From positions 506-64,505 of the forward strand of contig DBQY01000016.1 in assembly GCA_002305805.1 (NCBI GenBank): a DNA stretch of 64,000 nt. Direction: 5' to 3'. The stretch comes from Atopobium sp. UBA1382. Lineage in GTDB: Bacteria; Actinomycetota; Coriobacteriia; Coriobacteriales; Atopobiaceae. Shown here piece after piece: positions 33,706-42,882 of the stretch. Below the pieces are notes generated by a model. It had not been told where the DNA came from. It did not search any database and worked only from the letters and a program-made list of their open reading frames with translations. Within the stretch, counting starts at the first letter, position 1. Each line of letters opens with the position of its first letter. Position numbers and translations under genes: made by a program.

Positions 33706-34572
33706 ATGGCACTGCTCAGAGTCGACTTCTACTCCCACTACCTCGAGCGCAACGTGGTGCTCACGGTCGTCATCCCCGCCGACAAGATGGATGGCAACAA
33801 GCTGGCCAAAAAGCGCCGTGGCCCGTACCGCACGGTCTACCTGCTGCACGGCCTCTTTGGTCAGGACGTCGACTGGATCGACCGCACGCACGTGGTGGAG
33901 ACGGCCGAGGCGCGTGACATCGCGCTCGTCATGCCCTCGGGCGAAGACGGGCTCTATCTCAACAAGCCCGAGATAAACGAGTGGCACGGCAAGTTCATCA
34001 GCGAGGAGCTCGTAGACTTCACGCGCCGCCTCTTCCCGCTCTCGACCAAACGAGAGGACACCGCGCTGGCCGGCATTTCGATCGGAGCGTATACGGCGCT
34101 GATCAACGGCCTGCTGCGCCCGGACCGCTTTGGGTCGATCATCATCCTCTCGGGCGCCTTCATGCGCGACCGCGTGCTCGAGGCCGTGGAGAGCCGATCG
34201 CCGCGCAAGCGCAAATACTACGAGCGCTTCTTCGGCGACATCGACACGGTCATCGGCTCCGACAAGGACTACGTGGCGCTGATCGACAAGTTCAAGCAGG
34301 GTCCCGAGCTTCCCAAGCCGCGCTTCTACGCAGCGTGCGGTCTGCACGACAGCCTCTGCGAGAACAACCGCGACCTCGTGCGACTGCTGCGCGACGCCGA
34401 CTTTGACGTCACCTACTGGGAGCCGGACATCGGCGCGCACGAGTGGCCGTTCTGGAACGCATGGATTGACTGCGCCCTGGACTGGTACGCGCCCGGCCCG
34501 ATGCAGCCCTCCACCGTCGACGTCGACTACACAGCGCTCACCAATCTACGACCGCCCGAGCAGCAGGGCTAG
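33706..34572 (+). CDS. Alpha/beta-hydrolase esterase, paralog 2
   Basis: 288 residues, clearly a diverged duplicate of the preceding gene. The shared start is MALLRVDFYSHYLERNVVL against MALISVDYFSSSLMRTTTL. It keeps YLLHGLFGQDVDWI, the nucleophile Ser in AGISIGAYTA and the His in IGAHEWPFWN; the Asp is probably in CGLHDSLCE. It differs in the middle (a KRKYYERFFG segment) and has a short C-terminal extension. The specificity is unknown. GGGAGGACAAG precedes the ATG. Confidence 0.85.
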   Translation: MALLRVDFYSHYLERNVVLTVVIPADKMDGNKLAKKRRGPYRTVYLLHGLFGQDVDWIDRTHVVETAEARDIALVMPSGEDGLYLNKPEINEWHGKFISEELVDFTRRLFPLSTKREDTALAGISIGAYTALINGLLRPDRFGSIIILSGAFMRDRVLEAVESRSPRKRKYYERFFGDIDTVIGSDKDYVALIDKFKQGPELPKPRFYAACGLHDSLCENNRDLVRLLRDADFDVTYWEPDIGAHEWPFWNAWIDCALDWYAPGPMQPSTVDVDYTALTNLRPPEQQG

Positions 34573-34604
34573 GAGCCCGTGGCGTCGCACCGACCTCTCT
34601 CGGC

Positions 34605-34769
34605 GGTTTTGGGCCAAAGATTTTATGGCGTCGCCGCGAGCGCACGTTCTTCTCACTTGGCGCGCGCATATTACCTGCGTCCATACGGCTGGCGAGAAGA
34701 ACGTCGGGCCGGCGCCGCCACAAAACCTCTCCCTTTCTGGCGAGCGCATCAAAGTTGTTGCCCAAAACC
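34605..34769. repeat. 165-bp imperfect palindrome
   Basis: The outer arms are GGTTTTGGGC (34605-34614) and GCCCAAAACC (34760-34769), perfect over 10 bp and partly extended inward. Inside, ACGTTCTTCTC (34644-34654) faces GAGAAGAACGT (34694-34704). It occupies the gap between the second esterase and the convergent nucleoside hydrolase; no gene lies in 34573-34878. Confidence 0.65.
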
Positions 34770-34878
34770 GTGCAGGACGGCCGCGAGAGCGCCTTGCGGC
34801 GCGCACCGGACCCCGTCCTTACACAAAAGCCGACGAATTGCGGCATAAGAATTTTACCTATAGAGGAGCAGTCCGCCT

Positions 34879-35847
34879 TTAGGACAGTGCGCGGCCCACG
34901 CGAGAACGGAACTCACCCAGGAAGCGTGGTACGTCCACCGTAAGTGCGACATCGCAGGTCTTATGGGAATCGCGCAGGCGATCGGGGTCGCAGACGGTTC
35001 GACCACGCGAGGCACCCTCGAGGTCGACGCGCAGATTGGCGTGCAGACACCCCACGAGCGTGGGGGCGAGCGCTGCGGCAACCGCCAGGGGATCGTGCAG
35101 CGCACACCCACCCATCTGCGGGTTGTTTTCCTCGTAGATGGCAATGTAGTGGTCGGTCATGTCTGCGAAGAGCCGTCCTGCCGGTGTACCCAGCTCGCGC
35201 CAGGCGGCGGTATCCTCGCGCGTCAGAATCGCCTGGTGTGTCACGTCCAGACCAATCATGCGGGTCCTCAGACCGCCGCGCAGCACAGCGTCGGCGGCAG
35301 CCGGATCGTTCGCGACGTTGGCCTCGGCGCAGGGCGTCACGTTGCCGGGCACGGCGAGCGCGCCGCCCATGAAGGTCACGCGACCGAGCGCATCCGCGAG
35401 CCCGGAGATACTTCCGAGGGCGTGGGCGAGGTTCGTGAGAGGCCCGGTGGGAACGTAGAGCAGCCCGACGCCATCCTCGGTCGCCCGTCGAACCTCCTCG
35501 CGCAGGAAGTCCAGGCCGTCGCCTGGCGCGCAGCGGCAGAGCCCGGCTATGCGCTGGTTTCCCAGACCGTTCTCGCCATGGATGCGCATCACGCCCTCCG
35601 ACGGCGAGAACGGGGCGGTCGCGGCGAGCGCGCGGTCGGCGCCGACAAGGACGGGGACCTCGTCATGCCCCAGGAGCCCGAGCAGCGCCACCGTGTTGCG
35701 CACCGCCGTGCGCATGGTCACGTTCCCGTAGGTGCAGATAACGCCGACGAGCTCGACGTCGGGGCTGCCGAGCGCATAGGCGAGCGCCAGCGCGTCGTCG
35801 ACGCCGGTGTCGAGGTCGAGTATCAGGCGCCTGGCTGCGTCGCTCAC
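34879..35847 (-). CDS. Inosine-uridine-type nucleoside hydrolase
   Basis: 322 residues of the nucleoside N-ribohydrolase family. The N-terminal calcium-binding aspartate cluster is LILDLDTGVDDALAL. VPTGPLTNLA follows, and the catalytic His region is GGCALHDPLAVAAALAP. It would cleave a ribonucleoside to base and ribose. The GTG start overlaps the ribokinase stop as GTGA, so the released ribose would be phosphorylated by the co-translated kinase. GGAGG lies seven bases before the GTG. Base preference (purine or pyrimidine) cannot be fixed from sequence. Confidence 0.92.
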   Translation of the reverse strand: MSDAARRLILDLDTGVDDALALAYALGSPDVELVGVICTYGNVTMRTAVRNTVALLGLLGHDEVPVLVGADRALAATAPFSPSEGVMRIHGENGLGNQRIAGLCRCAPGDGLDFLREEVRRATEDGVGLLYVPTGPLTNLAHALGSISGLADALGRVTFMGGALAVPGNVTPCAEANVANDPAAADAVLRGGLRTRMIGLDVTHQAILTREDTAAWRELGTPAGRLFADMTDHYIAIYEENNPQMGGCALHDPLAVAAALAPTLVGCLHANLRVDLEGASRGRTVCDPDRLRDSHKTCDVALTVDVPRFLGEFRSRVGRALS

Positions 35848-36755
35848 CGCGCCGCCTCCACTTCTTCCGCGGTGGGTATGGACGGCTGGGCACCAAGACG
35901 GCTCACGGCAAGCGCCGAAGCCACGGTGCCCCAGCTCATGGACTCGGCAAGCGAGAAGCCCCGAGCACGCCCGGCGGCAAGTGCGCCGATGTAGGTGTCC
36001 CCCGCGGCGGTAGTGTCCACGACGGTCGTCGGCGCCGCCGGAACGCGGACGGGCTTGCCATCCGGCCCCAGCCCAAACGAACCCGCCGCGCCAAGCGTAA
36101 TCACCACGGCGCCGGCGCCCAGCTCGCGTAGGCGGCTCGCCGCCGCAAGACAGCTCTCGTCGTCGGTGGGCAGGACACCGCACATGATCTGGCACTCGGT
36201 CTCGTTGAGACAGACGAGGTCGACGCACGGCCAGAGGTCGTCCGGCGCAGGCAGCGCCGGGGCGGGGTTGTAGATCGTAAAGAGTCCGAGCTTGTGCGCA
36301 AGACGCAGCGCCGCCTCCGTGGCGGCCGGGTCGCACTCGCCCTGGGTGACGAAGACGTCGTTCTTCTCGCCAATGCGCCACAGGTCATCGGCTACATCGG
36401 AGCCCGAGAGCGCATGGTTGGCACCCGCATGGAGCACAATGCGGTTCTCGCCGCCCGTGCGCAGAATCACCGCCACGCCCGTCGTGACGTCCGGGAGGCG
36501 ACGCACGAGAGCGACGTCGGTGCCGGAGCCCTCGAGCCCGCACACCAGCTCGTCACCAAAGCCATCGGCCCCGACGGCGGCGATCATGCGCACGTCCGCA
36601 CCGAGCCGCGCCGCGGCCACGGCCTGGTTTGCCCCCTTGCCCCCGGCGGCCGTGATGAAGCCGAAGCCGGAGATGGTCTCCCCTGCCGCCGGCACGCGCG
36701 GCGCATCGATGGACAGGTCCATGTTCATGCTGCCAAAGACGATGACCTTGGGCAT
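35844..36755 (-). CDS. rbsK: Ribokinase (PfkB family)
   Basis: 303 residues. The N-terminal ribose-binding motif GGKGANQAVAAARLGADV (about 38) and the C-terminal ATP/anion-hole signature DTTAAGDTYIGALAAG (about 250) are both intact. The start is MPKVIVFGSMNMDLS, preceded by GGGAGG. It overlaps the nucleoside hydrolase by four bases, making a two-gene ribonucleoside salvage operon that feeds ribose-5-phosphate. Confidence 0.92.
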   Translation of the reverse strand: MPKVIVFGSMNMDLSIDAPRVPAAGETISGFGFITAAGGKGANQAVAAARLGADVRMIAAVGADGFGDELVCGLEGSGTDVALVRRLPDVTTGVAVILRTGGENRIVLHAGANHALSGSDVADDLWRIGEKNDVFVTQGECDPAATEAALRLAHKLGLFTIYNPAPALPAPDDLWPCVDLVCLNETECQIMCGVLPTDDESCLAAASRLRELGAGAVVITLGAAGSFGLGPDGKPVRVPAAPTTVVDTTAAGDTYIGALAAGRARGFSLAESMSWGTVASALAVSRLGAQPSIPTAEEVEAAR

Positions 36756-36775
36756 GGCGACCTCCCCGCAGCCGG

Positions 36776-37960
36776 CTACTCGACCTCGATCAGCTCGTAG
36801 TGGCTCGTACCCAGGCCGATCTTCTCGGCATGCTCGATCATGGAGCGCCAGTTGGTGTCCGGGTGCGTGAGGTTGAAGTGGTCGTGCTGGCAGCGCTCGG
36901 GGACACCGCCCTCCGCCTCGAGCTTGGCGCGCATGTCCGTGAGCTCGGAGTTGGGCAGCGTCGGCGCGGAAAGGGCCATGTCGATCGCCGCCTGGTCGAT
37001 CGCCACGGGGTCAAAGCTCGCGAACATCCCGAGGTCGGGCACGATCGGCGTGTCGTTCTCCGCATGGCAGTCACAGTTGGGGCTGATGTCCATGGCAATC
37101 GAGATGTGGAAGTTGGGGCGGTCCTGCACGACGGCCTGCGTGTACTCGGCGATCTTGCAGTTGAGCTCGTCGACCGCGGACCCGGAGCCCGGCCGGATGG
37201 CATCCTGGTTGCACGCGCCGATGCAGCGCCCGCAGCCGACGCAGCGGCCGTGGTCGATCGTCGCCACGGGTACCGTCACGACCTTGCCGCCCTTGAGCTC
37301 GCGCTCGCGCGTGGCCATAAACGAGATGGCCCCGTGCGCACAGATCCGCTCGCATGCGCGGCAGCCGATGCACTTCCCGTGGTCCACGCCGGGCTTGCCG
37401 GAGGAATGCTGCTCCATCTTGCCGGCGCGGCTGCCACCGCCCATGCCCAGGTTCTTCATGCAGCCGCCAAATCCAGCCTGTTCATGACCCTTGAAGTGCG
37501 TGAGGCTGATGACGATGTCCGCGTCCATGAGGGCATGGCCGATCTTGGCCTCCTTCACGTACTCGCCGTTCTTCACGGGAACGAGGGTCTCGTCGGTGCC
37601 CTTGAGTCCATCGGCGATGATCACCTGGCAGCCGGTGGCGTACGGGGTGAAGCCGTTCTGGTACGCGCAGTCGATGTGCTCGAGCGCGTTCTTGCGGCTG
37701 CCCACGTAGAGCGTGTTGCAGTCCGTGAGGAAGGGCCTACCGCCCAGCTCCTTGACCACGTCGGCGACGGCGCGCGCGTAGTTGGGTCGCAGAAAGCTGA
37801 GGTTGCCCAGCTCGCCAAAGTGGATCTTGATGGCCACGAACTTGTTCTCGAAGTCGATCTGGCCAATCCCGGCCTTGCGGATGAGGCGCTTGAGCTTGTC
37901 GAGCTGGCTCTCCCTGCCGTACGTGCGCAGATTGGTGTAGTAGACCTTTGCGGTGTCCAT
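36776..37960 (-). CDS. DUF362 protein with two 4Fe-4S ferredoxin motifs
   Basis: 394 residues. The N-terminal DUF362 domain (VAIKIHFGELGNLSFLRPNY, LTDCNTLYVGSRKNA, SLTHFKGHEQAGFGGCMKN) is interrupted by two ferredoxin sites, CIGCRACERIC and CVGCGRCIGAC, near 205-255. A C-terminal DUF362 part follows (GMFASFDPVAIDQAAID). Proteins of this layout are common in anaerobes; the reaction is not established. AGAGGGG precedes the ATG at 37960, well inside a longer open frame. It lies downstream of a 31-bp-period repeat element and 20 bases before ribokinase. Confidence 0.85.
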   Translation of the reverse strand: MDTAKVYYTNLRTYGRESQLDKLKRLIRKAGIGQIDFENKFVAIKIHFGELGNLSFLRPNYARAVADVVKELGGRPFLTDCNTLYVGSRKNALEHIDCAYQNGFTPYATGCQVIIADGLKGTDETLVPVKNGEYVKEAKIGHALMDADIVISLTHFKGHEQAGFGGCMKNLGMGGGSRAGKMEQHSSGKPGVDHGKCIGCRACERICAHGAISFMATRERELKGGKVVTVPVATIDHGRCVGCGRCIGACNQDAIRPGSGSAVDELNCKIAEYTQAVVQDRPNFHISIAMDISPNCDCHAENDTPIVPDLGMFASFDPVAIDQAAIDMALSAPTLPNSELTDMRAKLEAEGGVPERCQHDHFNLTHPDTNWRSMIEHAEKIGLGTSHYELIEVE

Positions 37961-38050
37961 GCGACCCCTCTCGTTGGTTTCCCTCGCAGAAATTGTACGC
38001 CAGCGCGAGCGCAAGAGACGTGCCGTCGCCAAGACTCGCGGCGGGAGTGG

Positions 38051-38275
38051 TTCTAGAAATACGGGTGCTTGGCATGCGGGTATCTAGGATTCTGGGAGGT
38101 TGTTGCTGGCCCTTCTAGCAATCCGCGCCCTTGTCGCAACGACTTCTAAGAATTGAGGTCCTTGTTGCAAGCTTGCCAAGATAGAGACGGTTTTGTGGCC
38201 GCGGACAGTGACCGGCGCGCACAAGGTCCCGTATTTCTAGAAGTGCTCAGAACAAGGGCGGCATTTTCCAGATTC
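38051..38275. repeat. Composite 31-bp-period inverted element, copy A (four direct + two inverted units)
   Basis: Four forward units begin near 38051, 38083, 38113 and 38144. The best is TTCTAGCAATCC followed by GCGCCCTTGTC. Two reverse units start at 38221 and 38251 (ACAAGGTCCCGTATTTCTAG and ACAAGGGCGGCATTTTCCAG). All steps are 30-32 bp. The offset between the second forward unit and the last reverse unit is 167 bp, as in copies B and C. No gene lies in 37961-38360, which also holds the following terminator and palindrome. Confidence 0.8.
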
Positions 38276-38293
38276 ATCGCTCCCCTCGACACA

Positions 38294-38327
38294 GAAAAGG
38301 GCCGCCGGGCGAGAAACCCGACGGCCC
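38294..38327 (-). terminator. Terminator of the ene-reductase gene
   Basis: On the minus strand GGGCCGTCGGG and CCCGGCGGCCC close a small loop and are followed by TTTTCT. A near-identical copy lies downstream of pgi at 40422-40454. Confidence 0.8.
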
Positions 38328-38331
38328 GAAT

Positions 38332-38362
38332 GATTCAAAAGGGGACAGTCCCCTTTTGAATC
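38332..38362. repeat. 31-bp palindrome overlapping the ene-reductase stop codon
   Basis: GATTCAAAAGGGGAC is followed at once by its inverted copy, ending CCCCTTTTGAATC. The GGGACTGTCCC-type core recurs at 40455-40483 and, with different arms, at 56673-56699. All three lie at the 3' ends of minus-strand genes. Confidence 0.75.
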
Positions 38363-40301
38363 ACAGGCTGGACCCTGCGCAGAAGCCGTCGCGGACGGCC
38401 TCGCCGATCTTGCCCAGGCGGTTGCTGTCACCGACGATGCGCGTCTTGAGGTGGTACTTCTCGTCAATCTTGTTCACGAGCGTGAGATCGGGCCGCATGC
38501 CGAAGGCGGCAACGACCGTGTCCGCGTCGAGGTGCTTCTCGGCACCGTCCTCGCCCACCACCGTGAGACCGGTCTCGTCAAACGCGGTGACCCTTGTGCT
38601 GGTCATGAGCTCGACGCCCGCCTCCGCGAGCCGGTTGAAGAGCGTGATCTGGTTGATGAAGAAGACGTCCTTGCCGCACTGGGGCAGCATCTCCACCACG
38701 GTGACCTTCTTGCCCATCTCGGCCGCGAGCTCGAGCGCGCTGTCCAGTCCGGACGCTCCGCCGCCGCACACCACGATCTTCTCGCCCCTAAGCGCTGCGG
38801 GGTTGCGGTGGAAGTCCAGCACGGAGACGACGTTGTCGCCGTCGATACCGGGAATGGCAGGCATGACCGGCACGGCGCCGCAGCCGATGATGATGCTGTC
38901 ACAGGTCGCGAGAATCTCCTCGTCGCCGGTGACCTCGGTGCCCAGGCGCACGTCCACGCCGAGCTTCTCCAGCTGGACCTCGTACCAGCGGGCGAGCTTC
39001 TTGATGTTCTGCTTGAACTGGGCGGTGCAGACGTCACCCATCACGCCGCCGAGGTGGTCGGCCTTCTCCAGCAGAGTCACGCGATGGCCGCAGACGGCCG
39101 CCACGCGCGCGGCCTCCATGCCGGCCGGACCGCCACCGATGACCACGACGTCCTTGGGATCGTCGGTCTTCTCGAGCTTGAAGCGCACCTCCTCCATGGC
39201 CTGCGCGTTGATGGCGCAGCCGAGCTTGGTGTGGCTGTTCCAGATGCGGCCGATGCAGTATTCGTTGCAGCGCAGGCAGGGACGCACATCCTCGGGGTGG
39301 CCGGCCATGAGCTTGTTGGGGAGCTTCGGGTCGGCGATCAGGGCGCGGCCCATGTTGGTGAAGTCGACCACGCCGGACTCGATGAGCTCGAGCGCTGTGT
39401 CGGGACCGAGGGTGCCCGCGGTGAAGAGCGGCACGTCCACGGCCTCGCGCGCGGCCCGGCAGACGTAGGACATGCAGGACTCGCCCAAGTAGCTGGGCGG
39501 GAAGATGTAGTCGAGGGTCTCGTAGCATCCCGCGTCCACGTCAAAGGCGTCCACGCCCGCCGCCTCGAGAATCTTGAGGAGCTTGACGCTGTCCTCGATC
39601 GTGCGACCGCCCTCGAAGCGATGGTCGAGCGAGATGCGGAAGATCACGGGCATGACGTCGCCGACGACGCTCTTGATGGCCTGGACAATCTCCGTGGGGA
39701 AGCGCGCGCAGCCCTCGGGGGAGCCGCCGTACTCGTCCGTGCGCTTGTTCCAGACCGGGGACATGAACTGGTCGATGAGGTAGCCCGCGTGCGCGTGGAT
39801 CTCCACCGCGTCGAAGCCGGCGTCGCGCGCGATGCCTGCGGCGAACTTGAAGTCCTCCATGATGTCCGCGATCTCATCCTTGGTGAGGGCGTGGCACTTC
39901 ATGTTGGGGTCAAAGACCGACGGCGTGTCCGAGGAGGAGATGGGCGGATTGCCCAGCGTGTCCGGGAAGGCGTTGCGGCCGGTGCCGGGGCTGATCTGGC
40001 AGACGATCTTGGCGCCATAGCGGTGACAGCCGTCCACGACGGAGGTGAGGCTCGGGAGAACCGTGTAGGAGTCCAGGTAACCCTCCATCGAGCCCTGGGC
40101 TAGGCGCTCGTTGAGCATCTGGCAGCCCATGAAGATGATGCCCGCGCCTCCCTTGGCCCGCTCGATGAAGTAGTCGATCTCCTGAGCGTCCTTGCGGCCG
40201 TTGGTGAACGCCGAGTTTGTGCCCATCGGCGACATGCCGATGCGGTTCTTCACCACCATGTTGCCAACACGGAACGGCGTGAAGAGCTTCTCGTAACCCA
40301 T
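38361..40301 (-). CDS. NADH:flavin oxidoreductase / 2,4-dienoyl-CoA reductase-type ene-reductase
   Basis: 646 residues with three parts. An Old-Yellow-Enzyme FMN barrel comes first (about 1-370: LFTPFRVGNMVVKNRIGMSP, EIHAHAGYLIDQFMSP, FTNMGRALIADP). A cysteine cluster for 4Fe-4S follows (CLRCNEYC, then GC 11 residues on). A C-terminal FAD/NAD(P)H module completes it (VVVIGGGPAGMEAARVAA and IVVCGGGASGLDSALELA). The same layout is found in FadH, BaiCD/BaiH and cinnamate-type reductases of gut anaerobes. The substrate (enoyl acid, bile acid intermediate or other) cannot be assigned. The ATG at 40301 has GAGGGGG upstream. Confidence 0.9.
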   Translation of the reverse strand: MGYEKLFTPFRVGNMVVKNRIGMSPMGTNSAFTNGRKDAQEIDYFIERAKGGAGIIFMGCQMLNERLAQGSMEGYLDSYTVLPSLTSVVDGCHRYGAKIVCQISPGTGRNAFPDTLGNPPISSSDTPSVFDPNMKCHALTKDEIADIMEDFKFAAGIARDAGFDAVEIHAHAGYLIDQFMSPVWNKRTDEYGGSPEGCARFPTEIVQAIKSVVGDVMPVIFRISLDHRFEGGRTIEDSVKLLKILEAAGVDAFDVDAGCYETLDYIFPPSYLGESCMSYVCRAAREAVDVPLFTAGTLGPDTALELIESGVVDFTNMGRALIADPKLPNKLMAGHPEDVRPCLRCNEYCIGRIWNSHTKLGCAINAQAMEEVRFKLEKTDDPKDVVVIGGGPAGMEAARVAAVCGHRVTLLEKADHLGGVMGDVCTAQFKQNIKKLARWYEVQLEKLGVDVRLGTEVTGDEEILATCDSIIIGCGAVPVMPAIPGIDGDNVVSVLDFHRNPAALRGEKIVVCGGGASGLDSALELAAEMGKKVTVVEMLPQCGKDVFFINQITLFNRLAEAGVELMTSTRVTAFDETGLTVVGEDGAEKHLDADTVVAAFGMRPDLTLVNKIDEKYHLKTRIVGDSNRLGKIGEAVRDGFCAGSSL

Positions 40302-40421
40302 AGCAACCCCCTCTGTCGAATAAACCGGCAGGCACATTCTACGAACACTCGCACGGGCACCGCCGCTGGCGGAGCGCGCGAATCGGCGAGGTGAGGTGGA
40401 CCCACAGCACCGCCATCAAAC

Positions 40422-40483
40422 AAAAGGGCCGCCGGGCGAGAAACCCGACGACCCGAATGATTCAAAAGGGGACTGTCCCCTTT
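40422..40483 (-). terminator. Terminator of pgi plus GGGACTGTCCC palindrome (second copy)
   Basis: GGGCCGCCGGGCGAGAAACC and the complementary GACGACCC form the stem (40426-40454), with TTTTG following on the minus strand. The next 29 bp, ending GGGGACTGTCCCC, match the palindrome at 38332. Over about 60 bp it is almost identical to 38295-38357. The rest of 40302-40488 holds no gene. Confidence 0.75.
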
Positions 40484-40488
40484 GCGCG

Positions 40489-42183
40489 CTACTTGCGGTG
40501 CGCGCGGTAGTACTGGATGAGGGCCTGCGTGCTCGCGTCCTGCGCGGCGAGGGCCTCGTCGTCGTGGAAGGCGGGCGTGATCTGCTTGGCGAGCTGCTTG
40601 CCCAGCTCGACGCCCCACTGGTCGTAGGAGTCCAGGCCCCAGACCGTACCCTCGACAAAGGTGATGTGCTCGTAGAGCGCGATGAGCTCGCCGAGCGCGT
40701 GCGGCGTCAGGTCGACACCAAAGATCGAGGTCGTGGGACGGTTGCCCGTGAAGCAGCGAGCCGGGACCATCCACTCGGCCGTGCCCTCGGCGCGGACCAC
40801 GTCGGCCGTCTTGCCAAAGGCGAGGGCCTTGGTCTGGGCGAGGTAGTTGCCGAGGAAGAGCTCGTGGACGTCCTGGTCGCCGTCCTTGGTGGGGTTGGGC
40901 GTGTTCACAAAGGCGATGAAGTCCGCGGGAATCATGCGGGTGCCCTGGTGGATGAGCTGGTAGAAGGCGTGCTGGCCATTGGTGCCCGGCTCGCCCCAGA
41001 AGATCTCGCCGGTGGCGGAGGTCACGGGGCTGCCGTCCCAGCGGACGCTCTTGCCGTTGGACTCCATCGTGAGCTGCTGGAGGTAGGCGGCAAAGCGGTG
41101 CAGGTACTGGTTGTAGGGCAGCACGGCATGGCTCTCGGCACCCCAGAAGTTGACGTACCAGACGTTGAGCAGGCCCAGCAGCGCCACCACATTCTGCTCG
41201 AGCGGGGTCTTCTGGAAGTACTCGTCGAGGTCGTGGAAGCCCTTAAGGAAGCACTCGAAGCGCTCGGGTCCGAGGGCCAGGATCAGCGCCAGGCCCACGG
41301 CGGAGTCGACGGAGTAGCGGCCACCGACCCAGCTCCAGAAGCCGAAGGCGTTCTCGGGATCGATTCCAAAGTCAGCGACGAGCTCGAGGTTGGTGGAGAC
41401 GGCCACGAAGTGCTTGCGGATGGCATCGGCGTCCTGCTCCTCGGACCCGTCGATCGCGCCCTGCGCGCGCAGCGTCTCGAGCAGCCAGGTCTTGGCCTCG
41501 CGCGCGTTGGTGAGGGTCTCGAGCGTGGTGAAGGTCTTGGAGACCACGATCACGAGCGTGGTCTCGGGGTCGAGCCCCTTGACCTTCTCGGCCATGTCGT
41601 TGGGGTCGATGTTGGAGACGAAGCGGCAGTCGATGCCGGCATCGGCGTAGGGCTTGAGCGCCTCGTAGACCATGACGGGGCCGAGGTCGGAGCCGCCGAT
41701 GCCGATGGACATCACGTGCTCGATGCGCTTGCCCGTGACGCCCTTCCACTCGCCGGAGCGCACGCGCTCGGCGAAGGCGTACATGCGGTCGAGCACCTCA
41801 TGGACGTCGGCGACGCAGTCCTGGTCGCCGTCGAAGACGGTGCCCTTCTCGGAGGCGGGACGGCGCAGCGCGGTGTGCAGGACGGCGCGGTCCTCGGTGG
41901 TGTTGATGTGCTCGCCGGCGTACATGGCGTCGCGGCGCTCCTCCAGGCCCACGGCGCGCGCGAGGTCGCAGAGCAGACCGAGGGTCTTCTCGTCCACCAG
42001 GTTCTTGGAGAGGTCGAAGTGGAGGTCGTCCATGTCAAAGGAGAGCTTGGAGACGCGCTCGGGGTCGGCGGCGAAGGCCTCCTTGAGAGAGAAGCCCGAC
42101 GAGACCATCTCGTCGTGGTGAGCCTGGAGCGCGGCCCAGGCGGGCGTGGTCGTTGCGTCGACGGGTGCTGCGAAGTTGGACAT
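40489..42183 (-). CDS. pgi: Glucose-6-phosphate isomerase
   Basis: 564 residues, typical of the large bacterial Pgi. Sugar-phosphate-binding motifs are [18 protein letters not shown] and [34 protein letters not shown] follows, then the signature [19 protein letters not shown] and the C-terminal [18 protein letters not shown]. It links glucose-6-phosphate from glycogen and trehalose breakdown to glycolysis. GGAAGGAG precedes the ATG. It has its own terminator. Confidence 0.97.
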   Translation of the reverse strand: MSNFAAPVDATTTPAWAALQAHHDEMVSSGFSLKEAFAADPERVSKLSFDMDDLHFDLSKNLVDEKTLGLLCDLARAVGLEERRDAMYAGEHINTTEDRAVLHTALRRPASEKGTVFDGDQDCVADVHEVLDRMYAFAERVRSGEWKGVTGKRIEHVMSIGIGGSDLGPVMVYEALKPYADAGIDCRFVSNIDPNDMAEKVKGLDPETTLVIVVSKTFTTLETLTNAREAKTWLLETLRAQGAIDGSEEQDADAIRKHFVAVSTNLELVADFGIDPENAFGFWSWVGGRYSVDSAVGLALILALGPERFECFLKGFHDLDEYFQKTPLEQNVVALLGLLNVWYVNFWGAESHAVLPYNQYLHRFAAYLQQLTMESNGKSVRWDGSPVTSATGEIFWGEPGTNGQHAFYQLIHQGTRMIPADFIAFVNTPNPTKDGDQDVHELFLGNYLAQTKALAFGKTADVVRAEGTAEWMVPARCFTGNRPTTSIFGVDLTPHALGELIALYEHITFVEGTVWGLDSYDQWGVELGKQLAKQITPAFHDDEALAAQDASTQALIQYYRAHRK

Positions 42184-42245
42184 GGACGGGCTCCTTCCGG
42201 GGAAGCGGCAGATACGTTAAGCATAGAGCGCGCGGCGGCGGGCTG

Positions 42246-42800
42246 CTAGAACGGCTCGCCGAGCGGCGGGATCTGCTTGAGGCGCGCCCACATGACCTGC
42301 TTCTCGTGCGGGTCGGCGAGGGCCGCGGCAAACCCGCCGAGGTTGAGCACGCGCATGCCGCGGACGCGCGCGACGGCGCCCGGGGAGAGCATCGCCTCGT
42401 CCAGGCTCTCGATTGCGGCGAGGTCGTCGGCGTATGCCTCGCGCAGGAGCGCGGCGGCCGCCTCGTCGCAGCAGAGGAGCGTCGCGGGGTCGAGCGCGGT
42501 CACGGCCTCACAGAGGAGGGCGGCATCGAGCGGCGCCCCCGCGGCGTCCACGGCGAGCAGCCACGCCCAGTCCTCCGGCGCATAGCCCAGACGCTCGAGC
42601 GACGCCCTGAGCGCCGTGCCGTCGGCTCCGGAGAACGCGGGCCCGCCGTCTTTCTCGGCATCCGAGAGCTCGCCCTTGACGAGAAGGACCGCGGAGAATG
42701 CGTTGCCCCCCATGCGCGCGCCGCGCGCCGCCAGGGAATCGAGCTCCGCAGCCGTCTTGTCCACGCACGCGCGCCGGCGCGCGTCCCGCTCAGATGCCAT
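42246..42800 (-). CDS. Conserved-looking protein of unknown function
   Basis: 184 residues, not recognised. It is mostly helical with an Arg/Asp-rich start (MASERDARRRACVDKTAAEL). It contains a core FSAVLLVKGELSDAE, a leucine-rich middle (LDAALLCEAVTALDPATLLCCDEAAAALL) that includes two adjacent cysteines, and the C-terminus MWARLKQIPPLGEPF. No signal peptide or membrane segment. GGAGGG precedes the ATG at 42800. It diverges from thioredoxin over an 82-bp shared promoter region and lies 62 bp before pgi. Confidence 0.65.
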   Translation of the reverse strand: MASERDARRRACVDKTAAELDSLAARGARMGGNAFSAVLLVKGELSDAEKDGGPAFSGADGTALRASLERLGYAPEDWAWLLAVDAAGAPLDAALLCEAVTALDPATLLCCDEAAAALLREAYADDLAAIESLDEAMLSPGAVARVRGMRVLNLGGFAAALADPHEKQVMWARLKQIPPLGEPF

Positions 42801-42882
42801 GTTCCCTCCCGCCACCGTAACTGTACGGAACAGTGTAGTTCGGGGTATAAGCCCCAACAAGCAACGACTAAGGAGGTATCCC

